From Candidatus Villigracilis propinquus (lineage in GTDB: Bacteria; Chloroflexota; Anaerolineae; Anaerolineales; Villigracilaceae), in contig JADKDM010000027.1 in NCBI GenBank assembly GCA_016714565.1, forward strand, positions 1-64,000: DNA of 64,000 nucleotides. Reading direction: 5' to 3'. A program made the position numbers and the translations under genes. Positions 34,067 through 42,530 of the stretch are shown here, one piece after another. The first letter of the stretch is position 1; every line of letters begins with the position of its first letter. Under the pieces are notes generated by a model. That model had not been told where the DNA came from. It saw only the letters and a program-made list of their open reading frames with translations, and ran no database searches.

Positions 34067-35458
34067 ATGAGTAACATCACCGATTTTCTGAACGAAATTG
34101 AAAAGCTGGCGTATAAAATATTGCTTTGGGTGCTCCTGCTCCCCAAGACCCTGCTCAAGATCATCCTTGACCCGAATTGGGTGCCCGGATATGTAAAAAA
34201 GGAATTGGGCGGCGATTCGGAGAACGCCTTTGACAAGTACATGTCACCGGTCGTGCTCTTCCTTATCGTAACCCTGATCCCCGCCATTCTGACGACCTTC
34301 ACACCGTCCATGAGTATGGTTGTCTATGAACCCCAGCCATATACAGAGGGTGATCTTCGAGATATGGCATTCACCGTGGATGGCAACTTTATCTCATCCA
34401 CATCCCGTGTCTTTCACAAGGTATGGTGGGAGGTCTGGAAGGTCGAACAGATGGACGAGGCGGGAAATCCGCTCGGCATCACCTATGGATTCGACGTCGA
34501 CCGCTCCATTGTCTATTTCGATGAGTTTGGGAACAAGGTTGAAAACCCCACATTCACCTTTGTCTACGGTGAACTTCACGACGAAGTGGACGGGGTCATT
34601 CCATTTTCAATTTCAGATACGGGTGATCGAATCCTCGAAGATAGTTCGATATACCAATCCCAGATCACTTTCCTGGACAATAACTCGCTGGAAGATTACT
34701 TCTACTATTATTTCGACCAGGGCGAATATCAAATTGCTGTCTACATCGAAAACTACGATCCCAACAATGGGTCGCTCATAGAATCCCAAAGTGACAACAT
34801 CTTTATCTCAGTGCCAGAAGATGTAACCCAGCAAATGTATTACGACAGTACCTACATGGTCTTTGACGATGGCGGAACATTAACAGCCAGTTCTGATCTG
34901 AGCCTCGAAGGGTTTCAAGGCGCTCTTGAAAGCGGTGGAACCTACTTCCTCGCCATCGGGTTTTTGTCCCTGCCGCTGCTGTTCTCCTTCGGCACCAAGA
35001 TCCTCGGCGAAGAAGGGCTGGGCGAAACCAGCATCAAACAAAGCTTCTACATGCAATGTTATTACTTCTCCCCGATCACTGCGGTGTTCTGGGCATCCTT
35101 TTATTCAATTGGTCTCTACACCAATGATATTTACTGGCTTGCAATACTCATGCCGATGATCATTTTTGTCCTGATCATTCTTTGGTTCCTCTCTGCAGAA
35201 AGCAATGCCATCATGCTTGAAAGAGGAATATCCCGAGGAAGGGCATGGGGCGTTCTCTTTGTGTTGATCGTCGGGTTGGTCATCGGTTCATTCATGATCT
35301 ACTTCATCATCACCGACCTCGACTTCCTGAGAAGGTATTCCATCATGCTATACCCGATCATAGGAACAGGCGTATTCATCGCCTATTTTGTCAGGCGCAG
35401 GCGCGAACGCCGTTTATTGAAACAAAAAGCAGAAGAGCCAGTCAACCCAGAGCCGTAA
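34067..35458 (+). CDS. Multi-pass membrane protein of unknown function
   Basis: The start is ATG 34067 (MSNITDFLNEIEKL), because GGAGG (34055-34059) lies 7 nt upstream; ATG 34031 has no such site. This gives 463 residues. There is a membrane segment near residues 57-78 (SPVVLFLIVTLIPAILTTF). About 210 residues follow, rich in acidic and aromatic positions and predicted extracytoplasmic. A cluster of about five C-terminal membrane segments ends in a basic tail (RRRRERRLLKQ). The N-terminal amphipathic helix before TM1 and the clustered C-terminal segments recall Yip1-like permeases, but I do not recognise the family. A strong terminator follows. Confidence 0.75.
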   Translation: MSNITDFLNEIEKLAYKILLWVLLLPKTLLKIILDPNWVPGYVKKELGGDSENAFDKYMSPVVLFLIVTLIPAILTTFTPSMSMVVYEPQPYTEGDLRDMAFTVDGNFISSTSRVFHKVWWEVWKVEQMDEAGNPLGITYGFDVDRSIVYFDEFGNKVENPTFTFVYGELHDEVDGVIPFSISDTGDRILEDSSIYQSQITFLDNNSLEDYFYYYFDQGEYQIAVYIENYDPNNGSLIESQSDNIFISVPEDVTQQMYYDSTYMVFDDGGTLTASSDLSLEGFQGALESGGTYFLAIGFLSLPLLFSFGTKILGEEGLGETSIKQSFYMQCYYFSPITAVFWASFYSIGLYTNDIYWLAILMPMIIFVLIILWFLSAESNAIMLERGISRGRAWGVLFVLIVGLVIGSFMIYFIITDLDFLRRYSIMLYPIIGTGVFIAYFVRRRRERRLLKQKAEEPVNPEP

Positions 35459-35461
35459 ACA

Positions 35462-35497
35462 AAAAAGGAATGAGACCTCAAAATCTCATTCCTTTTT
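35462..35497. terminator. Bidirectional intrinsic terminator
   Basis: AAAAAGGAATGAGA and TCTCATTCCTTTTT pair around an 8-nt loop between the convergent membrane-protein and dehydrogenase-fusion genes. Both strands end in T runs. Confidence 0.9.
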
Positions 35498-35522
35498 ATT
35501 CTGCGTATCTACTTCGCAAATC

Positions 35523-37667
35523 TTATTTTATGTCTATGGATGTTCCAACCTTGATCGACTCCACCGCCGCAAATGTGGACTTGGTCACACCGATGATCTG
35601 CTCATACGGAATCGGCGCTCCGACTCCGCTCTTAATTGATTCTGCAAAAACGGCCATTTCCGCCCTCCAGCCTTTGTCCTGTGCGCCGCTTTGGACAGTT
35701 TTCTTCCCATCTTTCACAGTCGTCAACGAGACATAATCATCCAACACCGCCACCATGCCTTCGCAAAAGACTTCGAGCCGTTCCTTCGGCATGGACTTGT
35801 CGCCGTTGGCGAGATAGTCCACTACGCCGAGGGAGCCATCGGGGAAGGTGAAAGTCATCGAGACATTGTCCTCGCGGTATTTGCCGTTATTCGGCAACGC
35901 ATGCGCCGTCACGCTGACAGGTGCCGCACCGACGAGGAAAGTGATCAAGTCAATGAAGTGACAGGCTTCGCCGATGATACGTCCGCCGCCGAGGGCTTCG
36001 TCTTGAGTCCAATGGTTGAGGGGGATGTAGCCTGCGTTGATGCGGTAATGAGCGTGGAGAGGTTCATTTCGATTTACGAGTGACGATTTTAGATTTTGGG
36101 CAAGCGGGGCGAATCTGCGGTTGAAGCCCACAGCTATCAGCGGACAGCTTTCAGCTTTAAGAACTTTGCTGATAGCTGATAGCTGAACGCTATTGATCGC
36201 CAACGGTTTTTCCACAAACACATTCTTCCCAGCCTTCAACGCCTTCACCACCAAGTCCGCGTGGGTGTCGTGTCTTGTGAGAATGGCAACGGTGTTGACC
36301 TTCGGGTCGTTGATGATCTCATCTTCGGAGGAAGTGGCGTATTGGAAACCAAATTTCTTGCCCGAGTGCTGCGCGTGCAATCCACCTGAGGAAGCGATGC
36401 CGACCAGTTCAAAGTCTTTGTTGTTTTTGATGACGGGCAGAAGGGTAGAGTTGGCGAAGAGACCAGCGCCTAAAACTCCAAGTTTACAGGTTGAAGGTTT
36501 GAAAGTTGGCACATTAAACCTGACAACCTTTGAACTTTCAAACTTTTCAACATGTGAATAAGTAAGCAGAACGCCAAGGAAAGGTTCTTTCTTCTTCCCT
36601 GTGATTACTTCATACGCTTGCACCCCATCTTCAATATCAAAACGATGGGATATGAGACTTTCGACCTTCAACTTTCGACTGGAAAGCAAATCCACCACGG
36701 CTTGGAAATTGCGTCCTTCTGTCCATCGCACATAACCGATGGGGTAATCAACCCCATTCTCTTCGTAATTCGCGTCATAGCGGCCTGGGCCGTAGGAGCG
36801 GGAGTTGATGAAGGAAATTTCTTTTTCGTAGTACACCTTGCGCGGGAAGTTGAGTCCCACGGCGCCAGTGGCAACGACCTTGGCGCGGTCACGGGCGATG
36901 ACGCCTGCGAGTTCAACGGGGTCATTCGAGGGAGTGTCTGCGCAGATGATGATACTGTCAAAGCCGCGGTTCGACGTAAATGCCGCAGCGGCGGATTCTG
37001 CTCCTTTGCGGGTGACAGCTTCCAGTCCAAGAGAAGAAGCGAGCTTGATGCGCTTCGGGTCAATGTCAATGCCGAGGACGTTGCATCCTGCCGCAGCCGC
37101 CAGTTGAATCGTCAATAATCCTAAAAGACCCAAACCGATGACGGCAACATTCTCGCCAAGCTGAGGCTCCGCGAGACGGAAGCCGTGCAAAGAAATTGCG
37201 CCGAGGGTGGTGAAGGCCGCGGATTCAAAATCCACATTTTTGGGGAGCGGAGTTAGCAGGTTGCGCGGCACAACATTGTATTCGGCGTGTGTGGCATAGC
37301 CGCCGCCCGCACAGGCCACACGCTGCCCGACCTTGAAGCCCTGCATGTTCTTGCCGAGCGCAACGATGGTGCCAGCGGTGGAATAGCCAAGCGCCATCGG
37401 TTGGTCGAGGCGGTTGAAAACGGCGTTGACGGTGGGCATGATGCCTTCGCGTTTGGCTTTATCCAAAGTCTGCTTGACGAGGTCAGGACGGGAACGCGCT
37501 TTGCCGAGGTAACTTTTTTCTGCAAACTCCACCACCATGCGTTCGGTGCCCGCCGAAACAAGGCTGGCTGAAATTTTGACTAGCGCCTGCCCCTCGCGCG
37601 GGGTGGGGATGGGAATATCTTCGATGACCGTCCGGCCGTTTTTGATATGTTGGAGAAGTTGTTTCAT
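35523..37667 (-). CDS. Zinc-type alcohol dehydrogenase fused to Gfo/Idh/MocA oxidoreductase
   Basis: The start is ATG 37667 (MKQLLQHIKNGRTVIED), giving 714 residues. Residues 1-360 are an MDR/alcohol-dehydrogenase fold: GYSTAGTIVALG, FTTLGAISLHGFR and the Rossmann motif VIGLGLLGLLTIQLA; the structural-zinc loop is shortened. Residues about 395-714 are a Gfo/Idh/MocA fold: LGVLGAGLFANSTLLPVI, the EKP motif (NVFVEKPLAIN) and GEACHFIDLITFL. Such two-domain enzymes occur in sugar-acid and polysaccharide gene sets; substrate unknown. The linker (FESSKVVRFNVPTFKP) and a loop after EKPLA (SVQLSAISKVLKAESCPL) are encoded by repeat-like DNA in frame. TATACT 7 nt before ATG suggests a leaderless transcript. 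Confidence 0.87.
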   Translation of the reverse strand: MKQLLQHIKNGRTVIEDIPIPTPREGQALVKISASLVSAGTERMVVEFAEKSYLGKARSRPDLVKQTLDKAKREGIMPTVNAVFNRLDQPMALGYSTAGTIVALGKNMQGFKVGQRVACAGGGYATHAEYNVVPRNLLTPLPKNVDFESAAFTTLGAISLHGFRLAEPQLGENVAVIGLGLLGLLTIQLAAAAGCNVLGIDIDPKRIKLASSLGLEAVTRKGAESAAAAFTSNRGFDSIIICADTPSNDPVELAGVIARDRAKVVATGAVGLNFPRKVYYEKEISFINSRSYGPGRYDANYEENGVDYPIGYVRWTEGRNFQAVVDLLSSRKLKVESLISHRFDIEDGVQAYEVITGKKKEPFLGVLLTYSHVEKFESSKVVRFNVPTFKPSTCKLGVLGAGLFANSTLLPVIKNNKDFELVGIASSGGLHAQHSGKKFGFQYATSSEDEIINDPKVNTVAILTRHDTHADLVVKALKAGKNVFVEKPLAINSVQLSAISKVLKAESCPLIAVGFNRRFAPLAQNLKSSLVNRNEPLHAHYRINAGYIPLNHWTQDEALGGGRIIGEACHFIDLITFLVGAAPVSVTAHALPNNGKYREDNVSMTFTFPDGSLGVVDYLANGDKSMPKERLEVFCEGMVAVLDDYVSLTTVKDGKKTVQSGAQDKGWRAEMAVFAESIKSGVGAPIPYEQIIGVTKSTFAAVESIKVGTSIDIK
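36131..36187 (-). repeat. GCTGATAGCTG repeat cluster inside the dehydrogenase fusion
   Basis: GCTATCAGC, AGCTTTCAGC, GCTGATAGC and AGCTGATAGCTG units are crowded in 57 nt and translate in frame as a loop after the EKP motif. The inverted arrangement allows hairpins. Confidence 0.55.
36486..36552 (-). repeat. AGGTTTGAAAGTT repeat cluster at the domain linker
   Basis: ACAGGTTGAAGGTTTGAAAG is followed by ACCTTTGAACTTTCAAACTT in inverted orientation. It encodes the linker joining the two enzyme domains. Similar AGGTT/GAAGGTT units lie at 31880-31910 and 38880-38905. Confidence 0.6.
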
Positions 37668-37747
37668 GGGCAAAAGTATAACGCAAATCAAATTATAGGC
37701 AAAATTGAAGGTGATATAATTTTGCCATTCCATTCAGGAGAATTCAG

Positions 37748-38872
37748 TTGGCTGATCCCCGTGTTTCAAAATTTGCAAATGTTTTAGTGCAGCACTCGGC
37801 GCGCGTTGTGCCCGGTGACCGCATCCTGCTTGAAGGCACCACCGCGGCCGAGCCGCTTTTGCGTGAGTTATATATTCAGATCCTTGAAAAAGGCGGCCAC
37901 CCGCATTTGATGATGGCTCTGCCCGGCCTGATGCCGTTCAGCCAGGATGAAATGTACCTGACCTACGCCAAAGATACCCAGCTTGATTTTGTGCCGACCT
38001 TTTACAAACTGGCGTACGAACAATTTGAAGGACGCATCCGCATTCACTCGGCGACGAATACAAAAGGCACATCCAACATTGACCCTGCGAAAATTCAGCG
38101 GCGCAGCAAGGCCAATTCGGTCATCACCGAGGCCCAGTTCCGCCGCGGCGGCGCTGGCGAGTTCAAATGGGTCACCACCCTCTACCCCACCGAAGCCTAC
38201 GCACAGGATGCGAGCATGAGCCTCAAGGAATACGAGGACTTCGTGTTCGGCGCGGTCCATGCCAATGAGGAAGACCCGATCTCATTCTGGAAGAGCGTGG
38301 AAAAAAAGCAGCAATCCGCTGTGGACTTTATGAAGGGCAAGAATCAAGTCATCCTGCGCGGGCCCAATGTTGACCTCACCCTCTCGGTGAAAGGCCGCAC
38401 GTTCATGAATTCGTTTGGCACTTTCAACATGCCGGACGGCGAAATTTACACCGGCCCCGTGGAAAATTCGGTCAATGGCTGGGTGAAGTTCACCTATCCC
38501 GCAAACTACGGCGGCACCAGCGTGGAAGGCGCAGAACTGACCTTCTCCAATGGGCGCGTGGGAACCGCCAAAGCCGACAAGAATCAGGACTTCCTGCTCA
38601 AGACCCTTGAGAGCGATGCGGGCTCACGTCATTTGGGCGAATTCGCCATTGGGACAAATTTTGACATTCAACAATTTACGGGCAATATCCTCTTCGATGA
38701 GAAGATCGGCGGCTCCTTCCACATGGCGCTCGGCGCAGGCTACCCGGAAACTGGTTCAAAGAATAAGAGTTCCATACACTGGGACATGATCTGCGACATG
38801 CGCACCGACTCGGAAATTCTCGTAGATGGTGAGTTGTTCTACAAGAATGGGCAGTTCGTGTTTGAGAAATAG
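37748..38872 (+). CDS. M29 family aminopeptidase
   Basis: A 374-residue thermophilic-type aminopeptidase (AmpS/T family). TTG 37748 is the start, with AGGAG 7 nt upstream. N-terminal: FANVLVQHSARVVPGDRILLEGTTAAEPLL. The di-metal centre is built from Glu in GSRHLGEFAIGTN, His in GSFHMALGAGYPE, and His/Asp in SSIHWDMICDM. These enzymes remove N-terminal residues from peptides and act as cytoplasmic dimers. Length is slightly short of the 400-410 typical of characterised members but motifs are complete. The gene is divergent from the dehydrogenase fusion and ends in a terminator. Confidence 0.92.
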   Translation: MADPRVSKFANVLVQHSARVVPGDRILLEGTTAAEPLLRELYIQILEKGGHPHLMMALPGLMPFSQDEMYLTYAKDTQLDFVPTFYKLAYEQFEGRIRIHSATNTKGTSNIDPAKIQRRSKANSVITEAQFRRGGAGEFKWVTTLYPTEAYAQDASMSLKEYEDFVFGAVHANEEDPISFWKSVEKKQQSAVDFMKGKNQVILRGPNVDLTLSVKGRTFMNSFGTFNMPDGEIYTGPVENSVNGWVKFTYPANYGGTSVEGAELTFSNGRVGTAKADKNQDFLLKTLESDAGSRHLGEFAIGTNFDIQQFTGNILFDEKIGGSFHMALGAGYPETGSKNKSSIHWDMICDMRTDSEILVDGELFYKNGQFVFEK

Positions 38873-38897
38873 TTTGAAAGTTACAGGTTAAATGTTT

Positions 38898-38930
38898 GAA
38901 GGTTGAGGAAAATCCTCAACCTTCTTTTTA
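38898..38930 (+). terminator. Intrinsic terminator after the aminopeptidase
   Basis: GAAGGTTGAGGA and TCCTCAACCTTC pair around AAA and are followed by TTTTTA. The left arm continues the AGGTT-type repeat unit upstream. Confidence 0.88.
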
Positions 38931-38948
38931 TTAATTCCATAGAAATAA

Positions 38949-38975
38949 GGGCGTGGTAACCCCGCCCCTACAATC
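38949..38975. repeat. Half copy of the GTAGGGGCGGG repeat
   Basis: GGGCGTGGTAACCCCGCCCC plus TACAAT matches the right half of the palindrome at 27665-27696. It lies 3 nt from the phosphofructokinase stop. Confidence 0.7.
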
Positions 38976-38977
38976 TA

Positions 38978-40060
38978 TCATTCATCCCCGAATGAAATGC
39001 CGATGTTGCGGGCTGTGATGACAGCATCACCATCCAATTGCACGCGCTTGGGAATTGCAGTTGCTTCTTCCAGCGGAAGGTCGGTGATCTCGCCGCAGCG
39101 TTGCGCCACCATACGGTCAAATCCGCCGCGCGCCGCCAAACGGACGGCTGCCGCGCCATAACGAGTTGCCAACATTCTGTCAAACGCTGTGGGCGTTCCT
39201 CCCCGTTGAATGTGCCCCAGCACGGTCACACGTGATTCAAAGCCCTGGCTTTCAATGTATTCAGCAACCACCTGGCCGATCCCACCCAGGCGCGGCACAT
39301 ACATCTCGTCCCCTTTGCGGGAAAAGACCTGTCCACCGCCCTGTGGTTTTGCGCCTTCTGAAACTGCAAGAATGCTGAACTTGCTTCCTTTTTCAGCACG
39401 CGCACGTATCTTTTTCATGGTGCTTTCAAACTTGAATGGGATCTCAGGAATCAGGATCACATCCGCCCCGCCGGATACGCCCGCCTGCAAGGCAATGAAA
39501 CCCGCATCCCGTCCCATGAGTTCGAGCACCATGGCCCGGTGATGCGACTCGGCAGTCGTGTGCAAACGGTCCAATGCTTCGGTGGCGATATTGAGCGCGG
39601 TGTCAAAACCAAAGGTCACTTCCGTGCCGCCGATGTCATTGTCAATTGTTTTAGGGACGCCAATAATCGGCACACCCTTTTGATAAAGTTCATGGGCACT
39701 GTGAAGCGTGCCGTCTCCGCCCAGAACCAGCAGGGCATCCATGTTCAGTCTCTTCATCCCTTTGACGATCTCATCTGAAACATCGATGGTCACTTCCTGC
39801 CCGTCGCGAATGATCTTCCGCGCATAGGGATTCCCACGGTTTGCCGCGCCGAGGATCGTCCCGCCGCGCGGCAGGATCCCGCGCACTTCATTCATGCCAA
39901 GCGGCACGATCCCATCTTCTTCAAGGAATCCATCGTAGCCATTCCGAATCCCGAAGACCTCGCATTTATATTCATTGATCGCAGTCTTCACCGCCGCGCG
40001 GATGACCGCATTCAGTCCCGGCGCATCGCCGCCACCCGTAAGAATTCCAATTCGTTTCAT
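38978..40060 (-). CDS. pfkA: 6-phosphofructokinase
   Basis: The start is ATG 40060 (MKRIGILTGGGDAPGLN), since AAGGAG lies 6 nt upstream; a TTG two codons earlier is not needed. The protein is 360 residues. It shows GGGDAPGLNAVIRA, LVLGGDGTLHSA, VPKTIDNDIGGTE (catalytic TIDND), MGRDAGFIALQAG, and HIQRGGTPTAFDR. Gly in GGDG favours ATP over pyrophosphate as donor, while Lys in PKTIDND is found in group III and PPi-type enzymes, so donor choice is not fully certain. The enzyme commits fructose 6-phosphate to glycolysis. Confidence 0.95.
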   Translation of the reverse strand: MKRIGILTGGGDAPGLNAVIRAAVKTAINEYKCEVFGIRNGYDGFLEEDGIVPLGMNEVRGILPRGGTILGAANRGNPYARKIIRDGQEVTIDVSDEIVKGMKRLNMDALLVLGGDGTLHSAHELYQKGVPIIGVPKTIDNDIGGTEVTFGFDTALNIATEALDRLHTTAESHHRAMVLELMGRDAGFIALQAGVSGGADVILIPEIPFKFESTMKKIRARAEKGSKFSILAVSEGAKPQGGGQVFSRKGDEMYVPRLGGIGQVVAEYIESQGFESRVTVLGHIQRGGTPTAFDRMLATRYGAAAVRLAARGGFDRMVAQRCGEITDLPLEEATAIPKRVQLDGDAVITARNIGISFGDE

Positions 40061-40165
40061 TGTCAACTCCTTTATTCATTCATATTCATCATAGCGCATT
40101 CAGTCTGCTTTTACATGAAATTGCCTTTCTTGCAATTCACCCTCATCCCCCATATAATGTGAGCG

Positions 40166-41005
40166 ATGAATACAAACCAGACATCACTATTTCAAACCAT
40201 TATCAAATGGTTCGTGCCCATCGCGGCCATCATCGCATTTGGCGCATGGATGTACATTTCCCCCGAAGGCGCACTCGGCAAGCTGGACGCCATCGGCTAC
40301 GCAGTCTGCCACCGCATTGACGCGCGCTCCTTCCAGATTGATGACCGCCAACTTCCGCTTTGCGCGCGCTGCACAGGCGAATTCTATGCCGCGGGCATGG
40401 CCCTCATCTTTCAAGCCTTTGTAAGTGGAAAGCGCAGCAAACTCCCATCACGCGGAATCATCGCGGTTCTCGTTCTTTTCTTCCTCGCCTTCGGCATCGA
40501 TGGAAGCAATTCCTATCTTTATTTGCTCAAGCAGAGTTCCGGCGGCGGGCTGGACCAGATCCCCAATTTATATGTTCCCAACAATGTCCTGCGTCTCTTT
40601 ACCGGCTCGGGCATGGGCATTGCACTCGCGGCAGTTTTGTACCCCGTCATCAACCAATCCCTCTGGCGTGAACAGGATGACCGTCCCGCGCTTGAATGGA
40701 AACCTTTCGGCATCCTCATCGCATTGACAATCCTCGTCAACCTGCTCACACTTACCGACAGCCCCATCGTCCTTTACCCCATTGCCTATCTCAGCGCTCT
40801 GGGCACATTATCCCTGCTGGTTTTGGTCTTCACCGTTTTGTGGACCATCATCATGAAACAGGATAATACCTTCGACAACATTCGCCAACTCTGGCTGCCA
40901 TTCGCCTCAGGCCTGACCCTGGCACTGCTCATGATCCTCAGCATTGACCTACTCCGGCTGCAATTCACCGGCACATGGAGCGGCTTCCCCGGGCTTTCGG
41001 GATGA
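40166..41005 (+). CDS. DUF2085 membrane protein
   Basis: A 279-residue protein. After a first membrane segment (VPIAAIIAFGAWMYI) comes the DUF2085 signature AVCHRIDARSFQIDDRQLPLCARCTGEFYAAG, with one Cys-His and a Cys-x2-Cys that may bind a metal near the membrane. Six or so further membrane segments follow. Function unknown. It is followed by a DUF4126 membrane protein on the same strand with an interspersed repeat between them. Confidence 0.87.
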   Translation: MNTNQTSLFQTIIKWFVPIAAIIAFGAWMYISPEGALGKLDAIGYAVCHRIDARSFQIDDRQLPLCARCTGEFYAAGMALIFQAFVSGKRSKLPSRGIIAVLVLFFLAFGIDGSNSYLYLLKQSSGGGLDQIPNLYVPNNVLRLFTGSGMGIALAAVLYPVINQSLWREQDDRPALEWKPFGILIALTILVNLLTLTDSPIVLYPIAYLSALGTLSLLVLVFTVLWTIIMKQDNTFDNIRQLWLPFASGLTLALLMILSIDLLRLQFTGTWSGFPGLSG

Positions 41006-41013
41006 ATAGTCAT

Positions 41014-41136
41014 CGTCATTGCGAGGAGCGTTCCCGCTCTTTGCGATACTATCCCGAATGCTTTTATCGGGACGAAGCAATCCCCACTCCATACACGAGA
41101 TTGCTTCGTCGGGCTAAAGCCCTCCTCGCAATGACG
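41014..41136. repeat. CGTCATTGCGAG repeat, copy 3, with extra internal hairpin
   Basis: CGTCATTGCGAGGAGCG at the left and CTCCTCGCAATGACG at the right. The centre contains GAAGCAATC/GAGATTGCTTC plus an added ATCCCGAATGCTTTTATCGG-type hairpin, making it longer than the other copies. Intergenic. Confidence 0.9.
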
Positions 41137-41157
41137 TAATTACAAAAGGAGAAATAA

Positions 41158-41730
41158 ATGGAATTACTACTCGGTGTATTTTCTGCATTCGGTCTTTCCG
41201 CCAGCGCGGGACTCAACGCCTACATCCCGCTGCTCGTAGTTGGAACTATCGCGCATTACCTGCCTAACACTCTTTCCCTCAGCAAACCTTTTGACCTGCT
41301 CGCCAACCCGTGGATTCTCATCCTGCTTGGCATCCTTGTCATCATCGAAATGGTCGCGGATAAAGTCCCCGCCGTCAACCACCTCAACGACCTCATCCAA
41401 ACCATTGTCCGCCCCATCGCTGGAGCCATAGCCTTCGCTGCCAGCGCAAACGTGGTCACAGATATCAGTCCGGTGTTGGCACTAGCCTGCGGCTTGCTTG
41501 TGGCGGGCAGTGTGCATACCGTCAAAGCGGCGGCTGTCCGTCCGGCAGTAACGGCAACAACGGGCGGAGCGGGAAACGTCCCCGTCTCCATTGCGGAGGA
41601 TGTTTTTGCCTTCATCGCTTCCGTGATGGCGGTCATGCTCCCCCTCATCATGGGCACGATCACCATCGTCCTGCTGGTACTGGTCATTTGGTGGTGGATG
41701 AACAGAAAGCAAAAGGCCCAAACCGCCTGA
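41158..41730 (+). CDS. DUF4126 membrane protein
   Basis: A 190-residue protein with AAGGAG upstream of ATG 41158. It begins LLGVFSAFGLSASAGLNAYIPLLVVG, the DUF4126 hallmark, then IIEMVADKVPAVNHLNDLIQTIVRPIAGA and VTATTGGAGNVPVSIAEDV. Four to five membrane segments and a basic end (MNRKQKAQT). Function unknown for the family. A small membrane peptide gene follows. Confidence 0.88.
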   Translation: MELLLGVFSAFGLSASAGLNAYIPLLVVGTIAHYLPNTLSLSKPFDLLANPWILILLGILVIIEMVADKVPAVNHLNDLIQTIVRPIAGAIAFAASANVVTDISPVLALACGLLVAGSVHTVKAAAVRPAVTATTGGAGNVPVSIAEDVFAFIASVMAVMLPLIMGTITIVLLVLVIWWWMNRKQKAQTA

Positions 41731-41836
41731 AACAATTTTATTTTGTTGTTAACATCATTTGCCCAAATTTCTCGTTTATAATGCACGCACGCCATTGTTG
41801 TGCGCTATTCATACAAAAGAAAAAGGAGAAGGAATC

Positions 41837-41998
41837 ATGAATGAAATGCCTGTTACCCCAACCGAAGATCAACCCAAGAAGAACAACACACCGATCATTA
41901 TTGCAGTCGTTGTTGTAGTTCTGCTTTGCTGCTGCTGCGCGGTCGTCGCTGGCGGCTGGTTCTTTGGCGATTCGATCGTCCAGTCCCTCGGAATATAA
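41837..41998 (+). CDS. 53-aa single-pass membrane peptide with a Cys cluster
   Basis: ATG 41837 is chosen over an upstream in-frame ATG at 41759, because AAAAGGAGAAGG lies just before it. The peptide has a polar N-terminus (MNEMPVTPTEDQPKKNN), one hydrophobic helix with four consecutive Cys (IIIAVVVVVLLCCCCAVVAGG) and a short tail (WFFGDSIVQSLGI). Chloroflexota genomes often encode such short membrane peptides; role unknown. A strong terminator follows, supporting a real gene end. Confidence 0.72.
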   Translation: MNEMPVTPTEDQPKKNNTPIIIAVVVVVLLCCCCAVVAGGWFFGDSIVQSLGI

Positions 41999-42010
41999 TT
42001 TAAATTAACA

Positions 42011-42040
42011 AAAAATCCTCCGTCAACGCGGAGGATTTTT
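42011..42040. terminator. Bidirectional intrinsic terminator
   Basis: AAAAATCCTCCG and CGGAGGATTTTT flank a 6-nt loop between the small membrane peptide and the convergent DUF402 gene. Confidence 0.9.
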
Positions 42041-42481
42041 TGTTTTAAAGACCGCCTGCAATTCCTGCAAGCCATCATATACCTGGCGCTTCAACTCATC
42101 ATCCAGATCCAACTCGGCCAGTTCATCTTCATCCAAAACCGTTTGCTTTCCATTTGCTGAAACCCACAGATCCAGCGCAAGGTCAACATACGAAATAAAG
42201 TCATCTCCAACAACGGCAGGCTTGCCGATGTTGCAATACCAGCCCTTCAGCTTTCCATCATCGCGGTCATAGATCTCAAAGATGTTGTACCACTTGTCGG
42301 TGTAAAAAGTTTCCACAAAGCGGTCATTTCGCTTCAACACGATTTCCTGAAACGGCATGTCATCCCGATTGAACAACGCTTCGATCGTCACAGAATTTTC
42401 GGTGCGACTCACAGACTCGCCTTCATACTGCCAGGTCACTTCATCTGCGAGATTCTTCTTCAAGATTTTCATGCGAGACAT
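42023..42481 (-). CDS. DUF402 family protein (YgaC-like fold)
   Basis: ATG 42481 (MSRMKILKKNLADE) is the likely start, giving 152 residues; the frame is open further upstream but overlaps the transporter gene. The family core is FNRDDMPFQEIVLKRNDRFVETFYTDKWYNIFEIYDRDDGKLKGWYCNI and ISYVDLALDLWV, followed by an acidic DEDELAELDLDDELK helix. Related proteins include nucleoside diphosphate phosphatases using Asp/Glu-bound metal (Ntdp type); activity here is inferred only. It lies 49 nt after the ABC ATPase, so it may be the last gene of the thiamine operon. Confidence 0.82.
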   Translation of the reverse strand: MSRMKILKKNLADEVTWQYEGESVSRTENSVTIEALFNRDDMPFQEIVLKRNDRFVETFYTDKWYNIFEIYDRDDGKLKGWYCNIGKPAVVGDDFISYVDLALDLWVSANGKQTVLDEDELAELDLDDELKRQVYDGLQELQAVFKTKNPPR

Positions 42482-42530
42482 TTTACCTGAACCTTCACAG
42501 TGATGACTTGACCAACTCGCGGCGCATCTT

